Assembly: GCF_009791395.1 (NCBI RefSeq)
Contig: NZ_WSZK01000041.1
Location: 1-33,784, forward strand
Origin: Halomarina oriensis
Lineage (GTDB): Archaea; Halobacteriota; Halobacteria; Halobacteriales; Haloarculaceae
Reading direction: 5' to 3'
Length of the DNA stretch: 33,784 nucleotides
Part shown: positions 1-7,915 of the stretch, one piece after another
Position numbering within the stretch: the first letter of the stretch is position 1
Layout: each line of letters starts with the position of its first letter
Position numbers and translations under genes: made by a program
The notes under the pieces: generated by a model
The model's input: the letters and a program-made list of their open reading frames with translations, nothing else
The model's database searches: none
Told to the model about the DNA's origin: nothing

Positions 1-602
1 AACACCCGTTCGGTCTCGTTGTTTCGTCTCTCCCCGTGTGTGTCGGTGGACAGTCCCCGTTCGACCCGTCCGGAACAGTACGGACAGTGGCCGTCGAGCA
101 TCGACCGCGTGTCGACGTGCGCTTTCAGCAGGCCGACGGTCACCAGTTCCTCGGCGTTCGAGACGTCGACCGCGTTGGGTGAGATGGGGTAGCGCTGGTA
201 GAGCGTCTCACAGGCCTCACAGCGGACGTAGAACACACCTCGCTCGTAGGAGACCGTCACGGGTTCCGCACAGACGTCGCACTCGTCGTCCAGATCGGTC
301 GGCGAGAGCGTCGGTCGCTCGTTTTCGAGGTAGCCCGAGCGGAGCGCCTGGTACACCCGAACGCCGGCGGCCGTCAGGCGGTAGCCGTCGTCGCACCGTT
401 CGACGAATCGCCCCCGGAGCTTTCGCAGGTGGTAGTTCAACCGACCTGCGTCCACGTCGCCGAGTGCGGCCCGGACCGCCGAGTACGAGCGGGTGGGGTA
501 CCCGCCTCCGTCCGCCGAGTCGCCGAGCGCCTCGACGACGCCCAGTCGTGTCTCGTTGGCCAGCAGCGAGAACGGATTCTCGGTCGTGTCCTGACCGCGC
601 AT
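1..602 (-). CDS. Winged-helix (ArsR-like) transcriptional regulator with Cys pairs, partial at left edge
   Basis: The reading frame starts with ATG at 602 and runs off the left edge, so 200 residues are visible and the C-terminus is missing. Residues ~8-85 look like an ArsR/HTH_20-type winged helix: an N-terminal segment with the FSLLANETRL motif, typical of archaeal regulators sensitive to one state, then a recognition region around GRLNYHLRKL. The second half has three CxxC pairs, at about residues 108/111, 128/131 and 173/176, suggesting a zinc-ribbon domain as in haloarchaeal wHTH proteins of unknown ligand. I see no convincing TATA box upstream. The role as a DNA-binding regulator is inferred from the fold; the ligand and targets are unknown. 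Confidence 0.8.
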   Translation of the reverse strand, partial: MRGQDTTENPFSLLANETRLGVVEALGDSADGGGYPTRSYSAVRAALGDVDAGRLNYHLRKLRGRFVERCDDGYRLTAAGVRVYQALRSGYLENERPTLSPTDLDDECDVCAEPVTVSYERGVFYVRCEACETLYQRYPISPNAVDVSNAEELVTVGLLKAHVDTRSMLDGHCPYCSGRVERGLSTDTHGERRNNETERV

Positions 603-868
603 GAGCGCCAGTTCGTGAGGAGTCGCATGTGAGTTTCGACCTCCGACGGGGCAACGAGAACGGGAGTGTCGTGGGGGCGGTGCGTCCACACCGCGTCAGC
701 GAGGGGGAGTGGAGGGAGTCGAGGACGGCCGTCGTGCCATCGTTCACCTGTGTGTCCCACCGTGACGGCCGGTGTCGACCTCCCGGATCGAGGTGCGGGG
801 GTCGCGGTGGTCGGTCTACTGGCTACACACGTAGCGGGAGGTCCGGTGTCGAGGCTATCCTCGTAGCG

Positions 869-1501
869 TCAGAAGCCGTCGAGTCGGGACTGTTCGGCCG
901 CCGCGAGTGCGTCCTCGCTCGTCTTCCACGACGCCCGTGCACACGAGGGGAGGACGCCGTGTTCCTCGACGTACTCGCCGAGGAACTGCCGCGTGGTGGG
1001 GTCGCTCGGGTAGCCGCTGCCCACGTCACCGAACCGAGCGGAGAGCGCCGCGAGTACCGCGTCGCGGTCGACCTTGGCGACGATGCTCGCGGCACCGACC
1101 AGCGGGTTCGTCGCGTCCGCACCGTGTTCTGCGGTCACCTCGACGGCGGCCGTCACCCGGTCTCCGACCCGTCGGGCGAAGCGGTCGGCGTCAGCATCAC
1201 AGGCGTCGAGCAGTCCACGGCCCGTCGCCTCGGCGTCCTCGATGGCTCGTGCGTGGGCGACGACGGTCAGCGTGTTCATGTCCTCGTCGCCGTCGATACG
1301 CTCGGGCGTGACGTGGGCGACACCGACGCCGAACTCCGGGTGGGCACCGAGCGCACTCGCTATCTCCTCGCGTCGGTCCGGGGCGACGCGTTTCGAGTCG
1401 TCGACGTCCGCCGGGAGCGCCGCGACTGGCCCCGCGACACACGCCGCGACCATCGGTCCCAGGACCGGCCCTCGCCCCGCTTCGTCGACGCCGAACTCCA
1501 T
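869..1501 (-). CDS. rnhB: Ribonuclease HII
   Basis: This is a 210-residue type 2 ribonuclease H, which cuts the RNA strand of RNA-DNA hybrids, including single ribonucleotides in DNA and leftover primers. The N-terminal FGVDEAGRGPVLGP carries the catalytic Asp-Glu pair. DSKRV, the NPLVGAASIVAKVDRD block and the GSGYPSDPTT motif follow in the usual order. Longer starts in the same frame exist at 1540 and 1552, but a TTTACG box at 1523-1528 lies 26 nt upstream of 1501. This fits a leaderless mRNA starting at the ATG of MEFGVDEAG, where the family normally begins. It is divergent from the HTH_10 gene to its right. Confidence 0.95.
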   Translation of the reverse strand: MEFGVDEAGRGPVLGPMVAACVAGPVAALPADVDDSKRVAPDRREEIASALGAHPEFGVGVAHVTPERIDGDEDMNTLTVVAHARAIEDAEATGRGLLDACDADADRFARRVGDRVTAAVEVTAEHGADATNPLVGAASIVAKVDRDAVLAALSARFGDVGSGYPSDPTTRQFLGEYVEEHGVLPSCARASWKTSEDALAAAEQSRLDGF

Positions 1502-1522
1502 ATCCGGCCCGCGGTGGCGAGG

Positions 1523-1530
1523 CGTAAAGT
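1523..1530 (-). promoter_or_regulatory. TATA-like promoter element of rnhB
   Basis: On the minus strand the sequence reads ACTTTACG, centred 26 nt before the ATG at 1501. That spacing is typical of leaderless haloarchaeal transcripts and supports 1501 over the two longer possible starts. Inferred from position and base composition only. Confidence 0.5.
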
Positions 1531-1684
1531 CGTTGCTCATGTGGTTCCGCACCGATGATAGGTGGCCGACAGGTAGATACGCCGGCGTCCACAGGAGTCG
1601 ACACAGGACGGGGACGCGTCCACGGTTCGCCGCGGGCGTCGGGTGCCCCGAACGGTCGCAGTGACCTCGTCAGTCCAGCCATCT

Positions 1685-2425
1685 ATGAGCCCAGACACAC
1701 CTGGGAAGCGACCCCACGGTACGGCGTCGCTTCCGACGACGCGCGAGGACGTGACCGACGGTCGAGTCCACTCGGACCCCACCGTCGCCGAACTTCGACT
1801 CCGGGCGGCCGCGTTCGCGCTCGCCCAGACGTTCGACCGTCGTCCGACGCTGAACGTCCGTGTCGAGCAGGTGGCGGCGAGTCGCCCGACCCGGCCGTTC
1901 ACCTCCGTCTGGCTCTCCGACACGGACGTCGATGCCGCGCTCGACGCGCTGGCGGACGACCCGAGCGTCGGCGTCGAGGCGGTGGTGACCCGACGGCAGG
2001 GGTCGGCCCTCTGTGAACTCGCCTTCCCGCGCCGGGTGTCGGTGGTCGTCGACGTCGTCACCAGTCGGGCGGGGACGGTGCTGTCCGCGACGGCGACCGG
2101 CGGGGCGTGGTCCCTCCGCATCCGCTATCCGACCCGCGAGGCGCTGTCGGAGACGGTCACGGCGCTCGACCGGTTCGGTGTCGACCCGACACTCTCCCGC
2201 GTCGGCTGTCGGAGCGGGTCACCGGTCGGCGACCTCACCGAGAAACAGCGCCAGACCGTCGCCACGGCCTTCGAGCGTGGCTACTTCGAGATTCCTCGGA
2301 AGGTGTCGCTGACGGAACTCGCCGCCGACCTCGACGTGACCCACCAGGCCCTCTCGGAACGGCTTCGCCGGGCCGAGCAGGCGCTGTTACGTGCCGAGTT
2401 CGGCGGTGCCTGCCCCGAAGCGTGA
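1685..2425 (+). CDS. Bat-type HTH_10 transcriptional regulator
   Basis: The product has 246 residues. The last ~60 residues (LTEKQRQTVATAFERGYFEIPRK, then SLTELAADLDVTHQALSERLRRAE) form the HTH_10 domain of the bacterio-opsin-activator family, including the TxQA recognition-helix pattern. The preceding ~150 residues resemble the associated region found between GAF/PAS sensors and HTH_10 in Bat proteins, but no GAF or PAS domain is recognisable, so this is a short, sensor-poor member. I chose the ATG at 1685 (MSPDTPGK); an in-frame ATG at 1643 would add 14 residues of low-quality sequence. Such proteins usually regulate transcription in response to small molecules, light or oxygen; the target here is unknown. 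Confidence 0.85.
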   Translation: MSPDTPGKRPHGTASLPTTREDVTDGRVHSDPTVAELRLRAAAFALAQTFDRRPTLNVRVEQVAASRPTRPFTSVWLSDTDVDAALDALADDPSVGVEAVVTRRQGSALCELAFPRRVSVVVDVVTSRAGTVLSATATGGAWSLRIRYPTREALSETVTALDRFGVDPTLSRVGCRSGSPVGDLTEKQRQTVATAFERGYFEIPRKVSLTELAADLDVTHQALSERLRRAEQALLRAEFGGACPEA

Positions 2426-2618
2426 CTGCGACGACGGGTCACTCCTCGCCGGTCGACCGGTCGTGGACGCCCCCTCACACGGGGTCGGCAGTCGTCGCCG
2501 AGACTCTCGCTACGGGGTCCGGCGGTCGGGGGAATCGACCGTACGTCGAACACCGCCGCCACACACCGCAGGAGAACAGAGGGGTCCCTCGTCCGGGACG
2601 CGGTCGAGTCGTCGCCGT

Positions 2619-2759
2619 TCAGTCGTCTGCCTGCCGAACGATACGGGTCGCCTCGCCGTCCACCCGGAGCGATCGGTCGTCGTCTTCTCGTTCGTCCGTC
2701 GTCTCGCGTTCGCCGAGCACGTAGTACGCGTACTCCTCGGTGGTGTTCCGGTGGCACAT
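2619..2759 (-). CDS. 46-residue acidic microprotein of unknown function
   Basis: A short frame begins MCHRNTTEEYAYYVLGERET and ends VRQADD before a TGA. It has typical haloarchaeal codon use (GAC, GAG, GTC), 16 acidic residues and an aromatic YAYYV stretch. It is preceded by a clear promoter: a CCTTATCTA box at 2795-2803 and a perfect 7-bp inverted repeat at 2774-2794 lying where transcription should start. The start codon is 40 nt from the TATA centre, giving an expected leader of roughly 14 nt. A well-formed promoter plus an open frame argues that this is a real gene. I recognise no domain; one Cys and one His near the N-terminus are not enough for a zinc site. Confidence 0.7.
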   Translation of the reverse strand: MCHRNTTEEYAYYVLGERETTDEREDDDRSLRVDGEATRIVRQADD

Positions 2760-2773
2760 TGTGGTACTACCTG

Positions 2774-2794
2774 TCACGGTGTTAGGAACCGTGA
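2774..2794. promoter_or_regulatory. Palindromic operator of the 46-residue gene
   Basis: TCACGGT (2774-2780) and ACCGTGA (2788-2794) form a perfect 7-bp inverted repeat with a 7-nt spacer, so the half-sites are 14 bp apart. It starts directly next to the TATA-like box (2795-2803, minus strand) and covers the expected transcription start. A protein bound here would block initiation, so a repressor site is the simplest reading. The cognate regulator is not identified. Confidence 0.55.
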
Positions 2795-2803
2795 TAGATA
2801 AGG
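2795..2803 (-). promoter_or_regulatory. TATA box of the 46-residue gene
   Basis: CCTTATCTA on the minus strand is the only A/T-rich element in the ~100 bp between Pus10 and this gene. It sits about 26 nt before the expected start inside the adjoining palindrome. Confidence 0.5.
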
Positions 2804-2867
2804 CTGACGGCCGTCTCCGGGAGGGGGAAGGTCCGTTCGGAAGTCCGCTCGTGTCGGTCGCGGTCGC

Positions 2868-4166
2868 TCAGTTCGCCGTCTCCCGGAAGAACTCGGGTCG
2901 CTCGAACGGTTCGTCCTCACCCTCGACGGACAGGACGTCCAGTGCCGTCACCACCGCACCGACGTCGAGCAGTCCGGCGAGCGACGGTTCGGTCCGGCCC
3001 TCGTCGCTGCTGACGAGTTCTTTGATGTAGAGGCCCCCTTCGCCGTGAACCTCGACGGTGGCGTGGTGGTCGTCTTCCAACTCGGCGGCGACGTCGTAGA
3101 CCGTCCGGGTACGGACGAGGTCCGCACGCCGGGCGTCGACGCGGTGTGGCGTGCGCTGTTCGACGGTCGTTCCACGCAACTCCTCGACGGCCGTCGCCAG
3201 CGCCGCCTCGTCGACCGGTGCGTCGAACTCGACCCGTGCCCGGTAGGTCTTCGAGGCGTCGAGTTTCTTCACCCGCTCGACCATCTCGTGGGTGGCGAGG
3301 CGAAGCCCCTCCACCTCCGCGCGGCCGTCGGCGAACGCGTTGACCTCGCGCTCCAGTTCTTCGACGTCCACGTCGCGCGTGCGTGGCTGCTTGACCTCGA
3401 TGACGAACGGCCGGCCCGGCCCGAGCATCAGGGCGTCGACGTCCTCGCGGCCCGCGCCGTGGAACGTCGCCTCGCTCCCGTCCATCGCCTCGACGACGGG
3501 CGGGGCGGTGAGCTGTTCGACGCTCGTCCCGTAGCGAAAGCCGGTGCCCATGCAGGCCTCGCACTCCTCGCCGCGTTTGATACCGGTCTGGTTGCAGTCG
3601 GTACACGGCCAGCGCGTCTGGGGGATGTCACGGTCGAGTTTCCGGTAGCGCCCGTAGACGAACGCGGAGTTCACCTGCACCTCCAGTTCGTCCGTCGAGA
3701 GGTCGATGAGCACGAGCACGTCCGGGCGTTCGAGGTCGACCTCGGTGCCCGTCGCCTCGCCGATACGCTTGCCCACCTCGCGGTTGAACTCGTTGTTCAG
3801 CGTCTCGACACGCTCGTCGCTCTCCTCCTCGACCCCCGCGTCCTCTCGGAGGAACTGCTCGTTCTCTTCGAGCAACGGCGAGACGCGCGTCCCGACCTGG
3901 TAGGTGTCGAACGCCCACGGTTCGAGCGCGGCGACGGCCCGGTCCGCGAACGTCCCGAATCGCTCGCACTCGCCCTCACAGACCCAGCACTGTTCGTCCG
4001 GTTCCTCGAACGGGTCGTCGACGGTCAGCGCGTGGGCCGTCCGCATCGCCCGGCCCCGTTCGGCGTTGGTGAGGCCGAACGAGCGGTCGGCGACGAGTCG
4101 CCCGAGACACGAATCACAGAGCGGCCCCGTCGCCAGCGCCCGCTCCGTCACCTCGATGAGGTCCAT
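2868..4166 (-). CDS. pus10: tRNA pseudouridine(54/55) synthase Pus10
   Basis: The 432-residue product converts U54 and U55 in the T-loop of archaeal tRNAs to pseudouridine. An N-terminal zinc module has Cys17/Cys20 (CDSCLGRL) and Cys60/Cys63 (CWVCEGEC), followed by a THUMP-like region. The family signature WPCTDCNQTG...CEACMGTGF precedes the catalytic domain. Its GREDVDALMLGPGRPFVIEV contains the catalytic Asp of pseudouridine synthases. I chose the ATG at 4166 (MDLIEVTERAL) because the upstream extension in frame is low-complexity and unlike the family. The gene is divergent from the DUF389 gene. TrmY, which methylates pseudouridine 54, is encoded later in this window. Confidence 0.95.
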   Translation of the reverse strand: MDLIEVTERALATGPLCDSCLGRLVADRSFGLTNAERGRAMRTAHALTVDDPFEEPDEQCWVCEGECERFGTFADRAVAALEPWAFDTYQVGTRVSPLLEENEQFLREDAGVEEESDERVETLNNEFNREVGKRIGEATGTEVDLERPDVLVLIDLSTDELEVQVNSAFVYGRYRKLDRDIPQTRWPCTDCNQTGIKRGEECEACMGTGFRYGTSVEQLTAPPVVEAMDGSEATFHGAGREDVDALMLGPGRPFVIEVKQPRTRDVDVEELEREVNAFADGRAEVEGLRLATHEMVERVKKLDASKTYRARVEFDAPVDEAALATAVEELRGTTVEQRTPHRVDARRADLVRTRTVYDVAAELEDDHHATVEVHGEGGLYIKELVSSDEGRTEPSLAGLLDVGAVVTALDVLSVEGEDEPFERPEFFRETAN

Positions 4167-4317
4167 GCCCTGGGAACGCCGTCGCGTCTCTTTGGCCTTC
4201 GGATTACGGGCGTGCGAGGACGCCTGTGTGGACCCGTCCCGCGCCGTGTCATACCGCGGTCGGGGACCGTTCTCCCGGCGACAACAGTTTTCCCGTCGGG
4301 ACGAGTCGGTTCCCGCG

Positions 4318-5676
4318 ATGCGACTCTTACAGGTACTGGTTCCGACGGCGAAGCGCGCCCAGGTCGAGGACGCGCTGACCGACCTCGGAGCCGAGTACCT
4401 CGTCGTCGACGAAGTCCGACGAACCGACGCCGTCGTGATGTACGTCCCCGCGCCGACCGGTGCCGTCGAGACCGTCCGCGAACGACTCCGCGAGGTCGGC
4501 CTCGGTGACGACACCTACATCGTCGTCACCGACGCACAGTCCGTCTCCGGTGTCGACACCGGCGAACTCGAAGCACTCGTCGCCGGGCCGAAGGGCGAAC
4601 GTGGGGTCTCGCACGCACGACTGCGCGAACGCGCGGACGACCTCTGGCCGGACGGCCTGACCTACGTCGCCCTCGCCTTCCTGAGCGCGCTGGTCGCCGT
4701 CGCCGGCCTGCTCCTCGACTCGGCCATCGTCATCGTCGGCGCGATGGTCATCGCGCCGTTTGCCGGGTCGACGCTCTCGGCGAGCGCCGGAGCGGTCATC
4801 GGTGACCACGACATGGTCGTTCGGAGTGCTCGCGCCCAGATCGTCGGCCTCTTCGTCGGCCTGCTCGGTGCGCTCGCCGTCGCGTTCGGCATCCAGCAAA
4901 CCGGGTTCGTCCCCGAGTCCCTCGCCATCTCCCAGGCCCAGCAGGTCGGCTTCTTCCTCACGCCGAGTCTGCTCGCACTCGCCATCGCCATCTGTGCGGG
5001 AGCGGCCGGGGCGCTCGCGCTGGCGACGGACCTCCCGGTCGCTATCGCCGGGGTCGCCGTCGCCGCGGCCATCATCCCCGCGGTAGCGACGACGGCTATC
5101 GGCGTCGTCTGGGGCCTGCCGCTGATGGCCGTCGGGTCGGTGGTCCTGTTGTTGCTGAACATCGTCTTCCTCAACCTCACCGCTTACGTCGCGCTCGTCG
5201 CGCTGGGCTACCGTTCGTCGATGTTCCGCGACGCGCTCACGGAGTCCGGCCTCTCCGTCCGAACCGGCGGGTACGCGCTGCTCGTCGCCGTCTTCTTCCT
5301 CGTCGCCGTCGTCACCGTCGGCGCGAGCGCACAGCACATCGCCTTCGAACACGGCGCGGCGACCGCCGTCTCCGACACGCTCGGCGACGAGCAGTACGAC
5401 GCGCTCGAACTGCGGGACGTCGCCGTGAGCTACGACGACGCGGGGCTGTTCGGCGAACCCGAGACGGTGACGGTGACGCTGGGCCGGACCGACGGCGGGG
5501 ACTACACCGGCCTCGCCCGCTCGCTCCAGTCGACCATCGCCGACCGGACGGACAACCCCGTCACGGTCAGGATCCAGTTCGTCGACTACGAGACGGCCGA
5601 AGCGAGCGCCTCCGGTGACGTCGTATCCTCGCAAAAATATGACGTGCGTGAGCACGTCTCGTTCGCTGTGGCCTGA
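4318..5676 (+). CDS. TIGR00341/DUF389 family membrane protein
   Basis: The product has 452 residues. About 110 N-terminal residues are soluble and ferredoxin-like (MRLLQVLVPTAKR...LGAEYLVVDE). Several hydrophobic helices follow between roughly residues 120 and 345, including the family's AIVIVGAMVIAPFAGSTLSASAGA and IAGVAVAAAIIPAVATTAIGV segments. The last ~105 residues are a soluble, acidic domain. The family is widespread in bacteria and archaea but its transported substrate or role is not established. The start is the ATG at 4318, 151 nt from the divergent Pus10 start. It ends inside the loop of a strong hairpin shared with the convergent DUF1328 gene. Confidence 0.88.
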   Translation: MRLLQVLVPTAKRAQVEDALTDLGAEYLVVDEVRRTDAVVMYVPAPTGAVETVRERLREVGLGDDTYIVVTDAQSVSGVDTGELEALVAGPKGERGVSHARLRERADDLWPDGLTYVALAFLSALVAVAGLLLDSAIVIVGAMVIAPFAGSTLSASAGAVIGDHDMVVRSARAQIVGLFVGLLGALAVAFGIQQTGFVPESLAISQAQQVGFFLTPSLLALAIAICAGAAGALALATDLPVAIAGVAVAAAIIPAVATTAIGVVWGLPLMAVGSVVLLLLNIVFLNLTAYVALVALGYRSSMFRDALTESGLSVRTGGYALLVAVFFLVAVVTVGASAQHIAFEHGAATAVSDTLGDEQYDALELRDVAVSYDDAGLFGEPETVTVTLGRTDGGDYTGLARSLQSTIADRTDNPVTVRIQFVDYETAEASASGDVVSSQKYDVREHVSFAVA

Positions 5677-5686
5677 CCGGCCACAG
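5666..5686. terminator. Bidirectional hairpin between convergent genes
   Basis: CTGTGGCC (5666-5673), loop TGACC and GGCCACAG (5679-5686) form a perfect 8-bp stem. The TGA stop codon of the DUF389 gene is the first part of the loop, and the DUF1328 gene ends 7 nt beyond the hairpin on the other strand. No long T-run follows, so termination is an inference from the stem and its position between convergent genes. Confidence 0.5.
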
Positions 5687-5692
5687 GCACGG

Positions 5693-5887
5693 TCACACCA
5701 GTACGGAGATGACCGCCAAGACGATGAAGACGAGCACGAGCAGACGTGCGGCCCCCATGGTGAGACCCGCAATCCCTCTGAACCCGGCCAGTCCCGCGAC
5801 GATGGCCAGGACGATGAACACGACCGCGAGCCACAGCAACCCACCGCCCTGTAGCGGGAGTGCCGAGACGGCTGCGAGCGCGTTCAT
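5693..5887 (-). CDS. DUF1328 small membrane protein
   Basis: A 64-residue protein, almost entirely two transmembrane helices: LLWLAVVFIVLAIVAGLAGF and ARLLVLVFIVLAVISVLV, joined by RGIAGLTMGA. This matches DUF1328 (YtjA-like) proteins, whose function is unknown. ATG at 5887 is chosen over an in-frame GTG at 5893 because a textbook Shine-Dalgarno sequence, GGAGGTGA, sits 6 nt before the ATG but abuts the GTG. It lies downstream of the carotenoid oxygenase on the same strand, 224 nt apart, and is probably transcribed separately. Confidence 0.88.
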   Translation of the reverse strand: MNALAAVSALPLQGGGLLWLAVVFIVLAIVAGLAGFRGIAGLTMGAARLLVLVFIVLAVISVLV

Positions 5888-5893
5888 GCACAC

Positions 5894-5901
5894 TCACCTC
5901 C
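5894..5901 (-). promoter_or_regulatory. Strong ribosome binding site of the DUF1328 gene
   Basis: GGAGGTGA on the minus strand is fully complementary to the archaeal 16S 3' end and is 6 nt from the ATG. It decides the start codon and shows that this mRNA has a leader, unlike several neighbours. Confidence 0.7.
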
Positions 5902-6111
5902 GAGTGTCGAATAACCATGACGACCGTTGAATTGGCACATGGTACTCCCTCGAAACGTCGGATTACCGGATAACCGTTGGGCCTGCAAGGACACGATGTT
6001 CGGAACGTCTCGGCCGAACCACACGTCCGTAATCGACGTTCGTGGCGGCCGAGGACGCCAGACACCGCCGACTGGAACCTCCGGCGTCCGGAGCGCGAGG
6101 CCGCCCAGTCG
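5902..6111. other. Non-coding gap between DUF1328 gene and carotenoid oxygenase
   Basis: No convincing gene is visible. The left part should hold the DUF1328 promoter, but no clear TATA box stands out. GAACGTC (6003-6009) and GACGTTC (6035-6041) form a spaced inverted repeat of unknown meaning. Confidence 0.4.
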
Positions 6112-7617
6112 CTACAGCTCCGGGAAGTACCGCCCGTGGAAGTCGAACGGGATGGCGTGCGGGACGGCCGCCCGCGCTCGCTCCTCGAAGGACTCGCCGT
6201 CCAGCACGACGAGCCACGAGTGCCCCGCCGCTTCGTCGAGTTCGACCGCCAGCACGAGGCCGTCGTCCTCGGGTGCGTCGAGCGGCGGCGACCCGACGTC
6301 GCGTGGGTCGTTCGGTTCGGTCCGCGGGACGAACACCGGTTCGCCGACGTGACCGTCGTGAGCCCGGTGAGTCCAGGACTCGCCCGTCTCGACGTCCACC
6401 TTCACGAGTCGCGTGGGCCACTCGGTCACCGGCTGGTCGGTCTCCTGTGCGTAGGCGTAGCGGTAGGGCCGACAGCGTCGGGCCGGGGACGCGGTCGGCA
6501 GCGAGGTGCCGTCGTGGAGTCGCTCGTGGTCGACCGTCGCACCGTCCGCCCGGAGCGACAGGACGAACCGGTCGAGCGACCCGCCGAACACGCCGAGGTC
6601 ACCCGACCGGAGGCGCTCCAACGAGAGCGCGGCTAGCGACTCGGCGTCGGGGACCGTCTCCACGTCGACGACGAGTTCCGAACCGGGACGGGGGCGTTCG
6701 TCGGTGTCGTCGTCAGCGACCGTGGCGGGGTCGCCCGCCGGTGCGGGTCGCCCCTGTACGTCACGCTCGTAGGCGTCGACGTGGTGGAACCCGAAGAACG
6801 CCTCCGTCGTCGTCGTGGCGACGACGCCGCCCGACCGTCGGTCGAGGACGACGAACCGGGTTCCGCGTTCGGGCGTCCAGCGGAAGGCGTCGACGAACGC
6901 GCCCGCCGAGGTGAGCATCTCCAGCGGGTCGACGACGAACGGGAACTCCGTCAGCACGACGTAGTTCGGGGTCAGCGCGAAACTGTGCATGTACGCCGGT
7001 TCGTCGACGGGGACCGACCCGACGTGTCGTCGACTCGTGGCGTCGTCCGTCTCGAAGACGTGGTACCGTGACGGACGCCCGAACTCCGTCTCGAAGCTGA
7101 CGAACCGACCCGTCCACGGGTCACGCTGGAGGTGGGCACAGGCCAGTTGGCCGTGCGGTTCGTCGCGGTCGTACCGGACGTGGCCGAGCGTGTCGAGCGT
7201 CTCGGGGTCGAACGCGACGGCACGGGGCGTCTCGGTGAGGGCGAGATACCGGTCGCCGAACCGTTCGGCGACGATGTTCGTGTTGTCGTAGGGGGCGTCG
7301 ACGAGTAGCGACTTCAGTTTGCGCGCGACGGAGGCGTTCCCCGTTGCGAAGCCGTCCAGTCCCTCGCCGCCGCGGGCGCGTTCGTAGCTCTCCGTCCGGA
7401 GGAACCGGTTCCGATAGCGGACGCGCCCGTCGTCGAACGAGAACCGGTGGAGCATGGCGAGTCCGTCGAACCAGTGGTCGACGCCGGTGCCGGCGGCCTC
7501 GAACAGCGCGGGGCCGTTGCGAATCAGCGACCCGTCGAGCCACGTCGGGAGGTTCCCCTCGACGGGCAACTCGGCGTCGGCCTCGGTGTCGAGCGTGTGG
7601 AAACCCAGCGTACCCAT
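6112..7617 (-). CDS. Carotenoid oxygenase family protein (non-haem iron)
   Basis: This 501-residue protein is the full length of the RPE65/carotenoid cleavage dioxygenase family, which cuts carotenoid or related polyene double bonds with a four-His iron centre in a seven-bladed propeller. The four ligands are visible: His162 in AHLQRDP, His211 in YMHSFALTPNYVVLTE, His278/279 in FGFHHVDAYE and His494 in PFDFHGRYF. The N-terminal GSLIRNGPALFE and HWFDGLAML blocks also match. A GGTTTTG-like box about 26 nt upstream of the ATG at 7617 suggests a leaderless mRNA. A retinal-forming role is possible, since haloarchaea use retinal in rhodopsins, but substrate and cleavage site cannot be read from sequence. 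Confidence 0.9.
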   Translation of the reverse strand: MGTLGFHTLDTEADAELPVEGNLPTWLDGSLIRNGPALFEAAGTGVDHWFDGLAMLHRFSFDDGRVRYRNRFLRTESYERARGGEGLDGFATGNASVARKLKSLLVDAPYDNTNIVAERFGDRYLALTETPRAVAFDPETLDTLGHVRYDRDEPHGQLACAHLQRDPWTGRFVSFETEFGRPSRYHVFETDDATSRRHVGSVPVDEPAYMHSFALTPNYVVLTEFPFVVDPLEMLTSAGAFVDAFRWTPERGTRFVVLDRRSGGVVATTTTEAFFGFHHVDAYERDVQGRPAPAGDPATVADDDTDERPRPGSELVVDVETVPDAESLAALSLERLRSGDLGVFGGSLDRFVLSLRADGATVDHERLHDGTSLPTASPARRCRPYRYAYAQETDQPVTEWPTRLVKVDVETGESWTHRAHDGHVGEPVFVPRTEPNDPRDVGSPPLDAPEDDGLVLAVELDEAAGHSWLVVLDGESFEERARAAVPHAIPFDFHGRYFPEL

Positions 7618-7702
7618 GTCGGCCGGACGACCGGTAGCCTCAAAACCCGCCGGGTCGCGTCAATCCGCTCTGCGACCGGACGGCGTGCGCTCTCGCACCG
7701 AA

Positions 7703-7819
7703 TCAGACGACGGCGTCGTGTTCCTCCCGGGCGTGCTCCCGGAGTGCCTCGGCGTCCTCGAACGTCGCACCGCAAGAACAGCGATGGACGTACTCGCTCT
7801 CGGCGTTCTCTGTTGCCAT
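7703..7819 (-). CDS. 38-residue Cys/His microprotein
   Basis: The frame reads MATENAESEYVHRCSCGATF and continues EDAEALREHAREEHDAVV before TGA. The pattern CSCGATFED...LREHAREEH resembles a single compact zinc-finger-like module: two Cys at positions 14 and 16, two His at 29 and 34. Haloarchaea encode many such tiny C/H proteins. A GTATAAC box centred 27 nt before the ATG (7843-7849) gives a leaderless transcript, which strongly supports the gene. Right after the stop, GTGCG-CTCT-CGCAC (7685-7698) can form a short hairpin. Function unknown; zinc binding is inferred. Confidence 0.8.
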   Translation of the reverse strand: MATENAESEYVHRCSCGATFEDAEALREHAREEHDAVV

Positions 7820-7842
7820 ACGGGCGGTTCGCGCGGCTCTGT

Positions 7843-7849
7843 GTTATAC
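7843..7849 (-). promoter_or_regulatory. TATA box of the 38-residue gene
   Basis: GTATAAC on the minus strand, centred 27 nt upstream of the ATG at 7819. It is the clearest TATA element on this side of the window and implies a leaderless transcript. Confidence 0.65.
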
Positions 7850-7915
7850 GTTGTGTAGGACACGCACGAGTTCGTGAGCGTCGGTTCCGCTCGCTCCGGG
7901 ACGCGGGCGGCCCCG

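Noticed and set aside
603-868. Possible gene between the first regulator and rnhB
   Set aside because: Only short or shadow frames without promoter or ribosome site; left as non-coding with no recognisable element.
1502-1552. Longer rnhB starts at 1540 and 1552
   Set aside because: The TATA-like box at 1523-1530 would lie inside the coding region, and the family begins at MEFGVDEAG.
2426-2618. Possible gene after the HTH_10 regulator
   Set aside because: No frame with start support. A GTCCC-TCGTCC-GGGAC hairpin near 2583-2599 may be a terminator but is too weak to list.
2917-4508. Long open frames opposite and alongside Pus10 (e.g. 3045-4508 plus)
   Set aside because: Shadow frames from GC-rich codon bias; Arg/Pro/Gly- or Val/Asp-rich without family motifs, while Pus10 has complete motifs.
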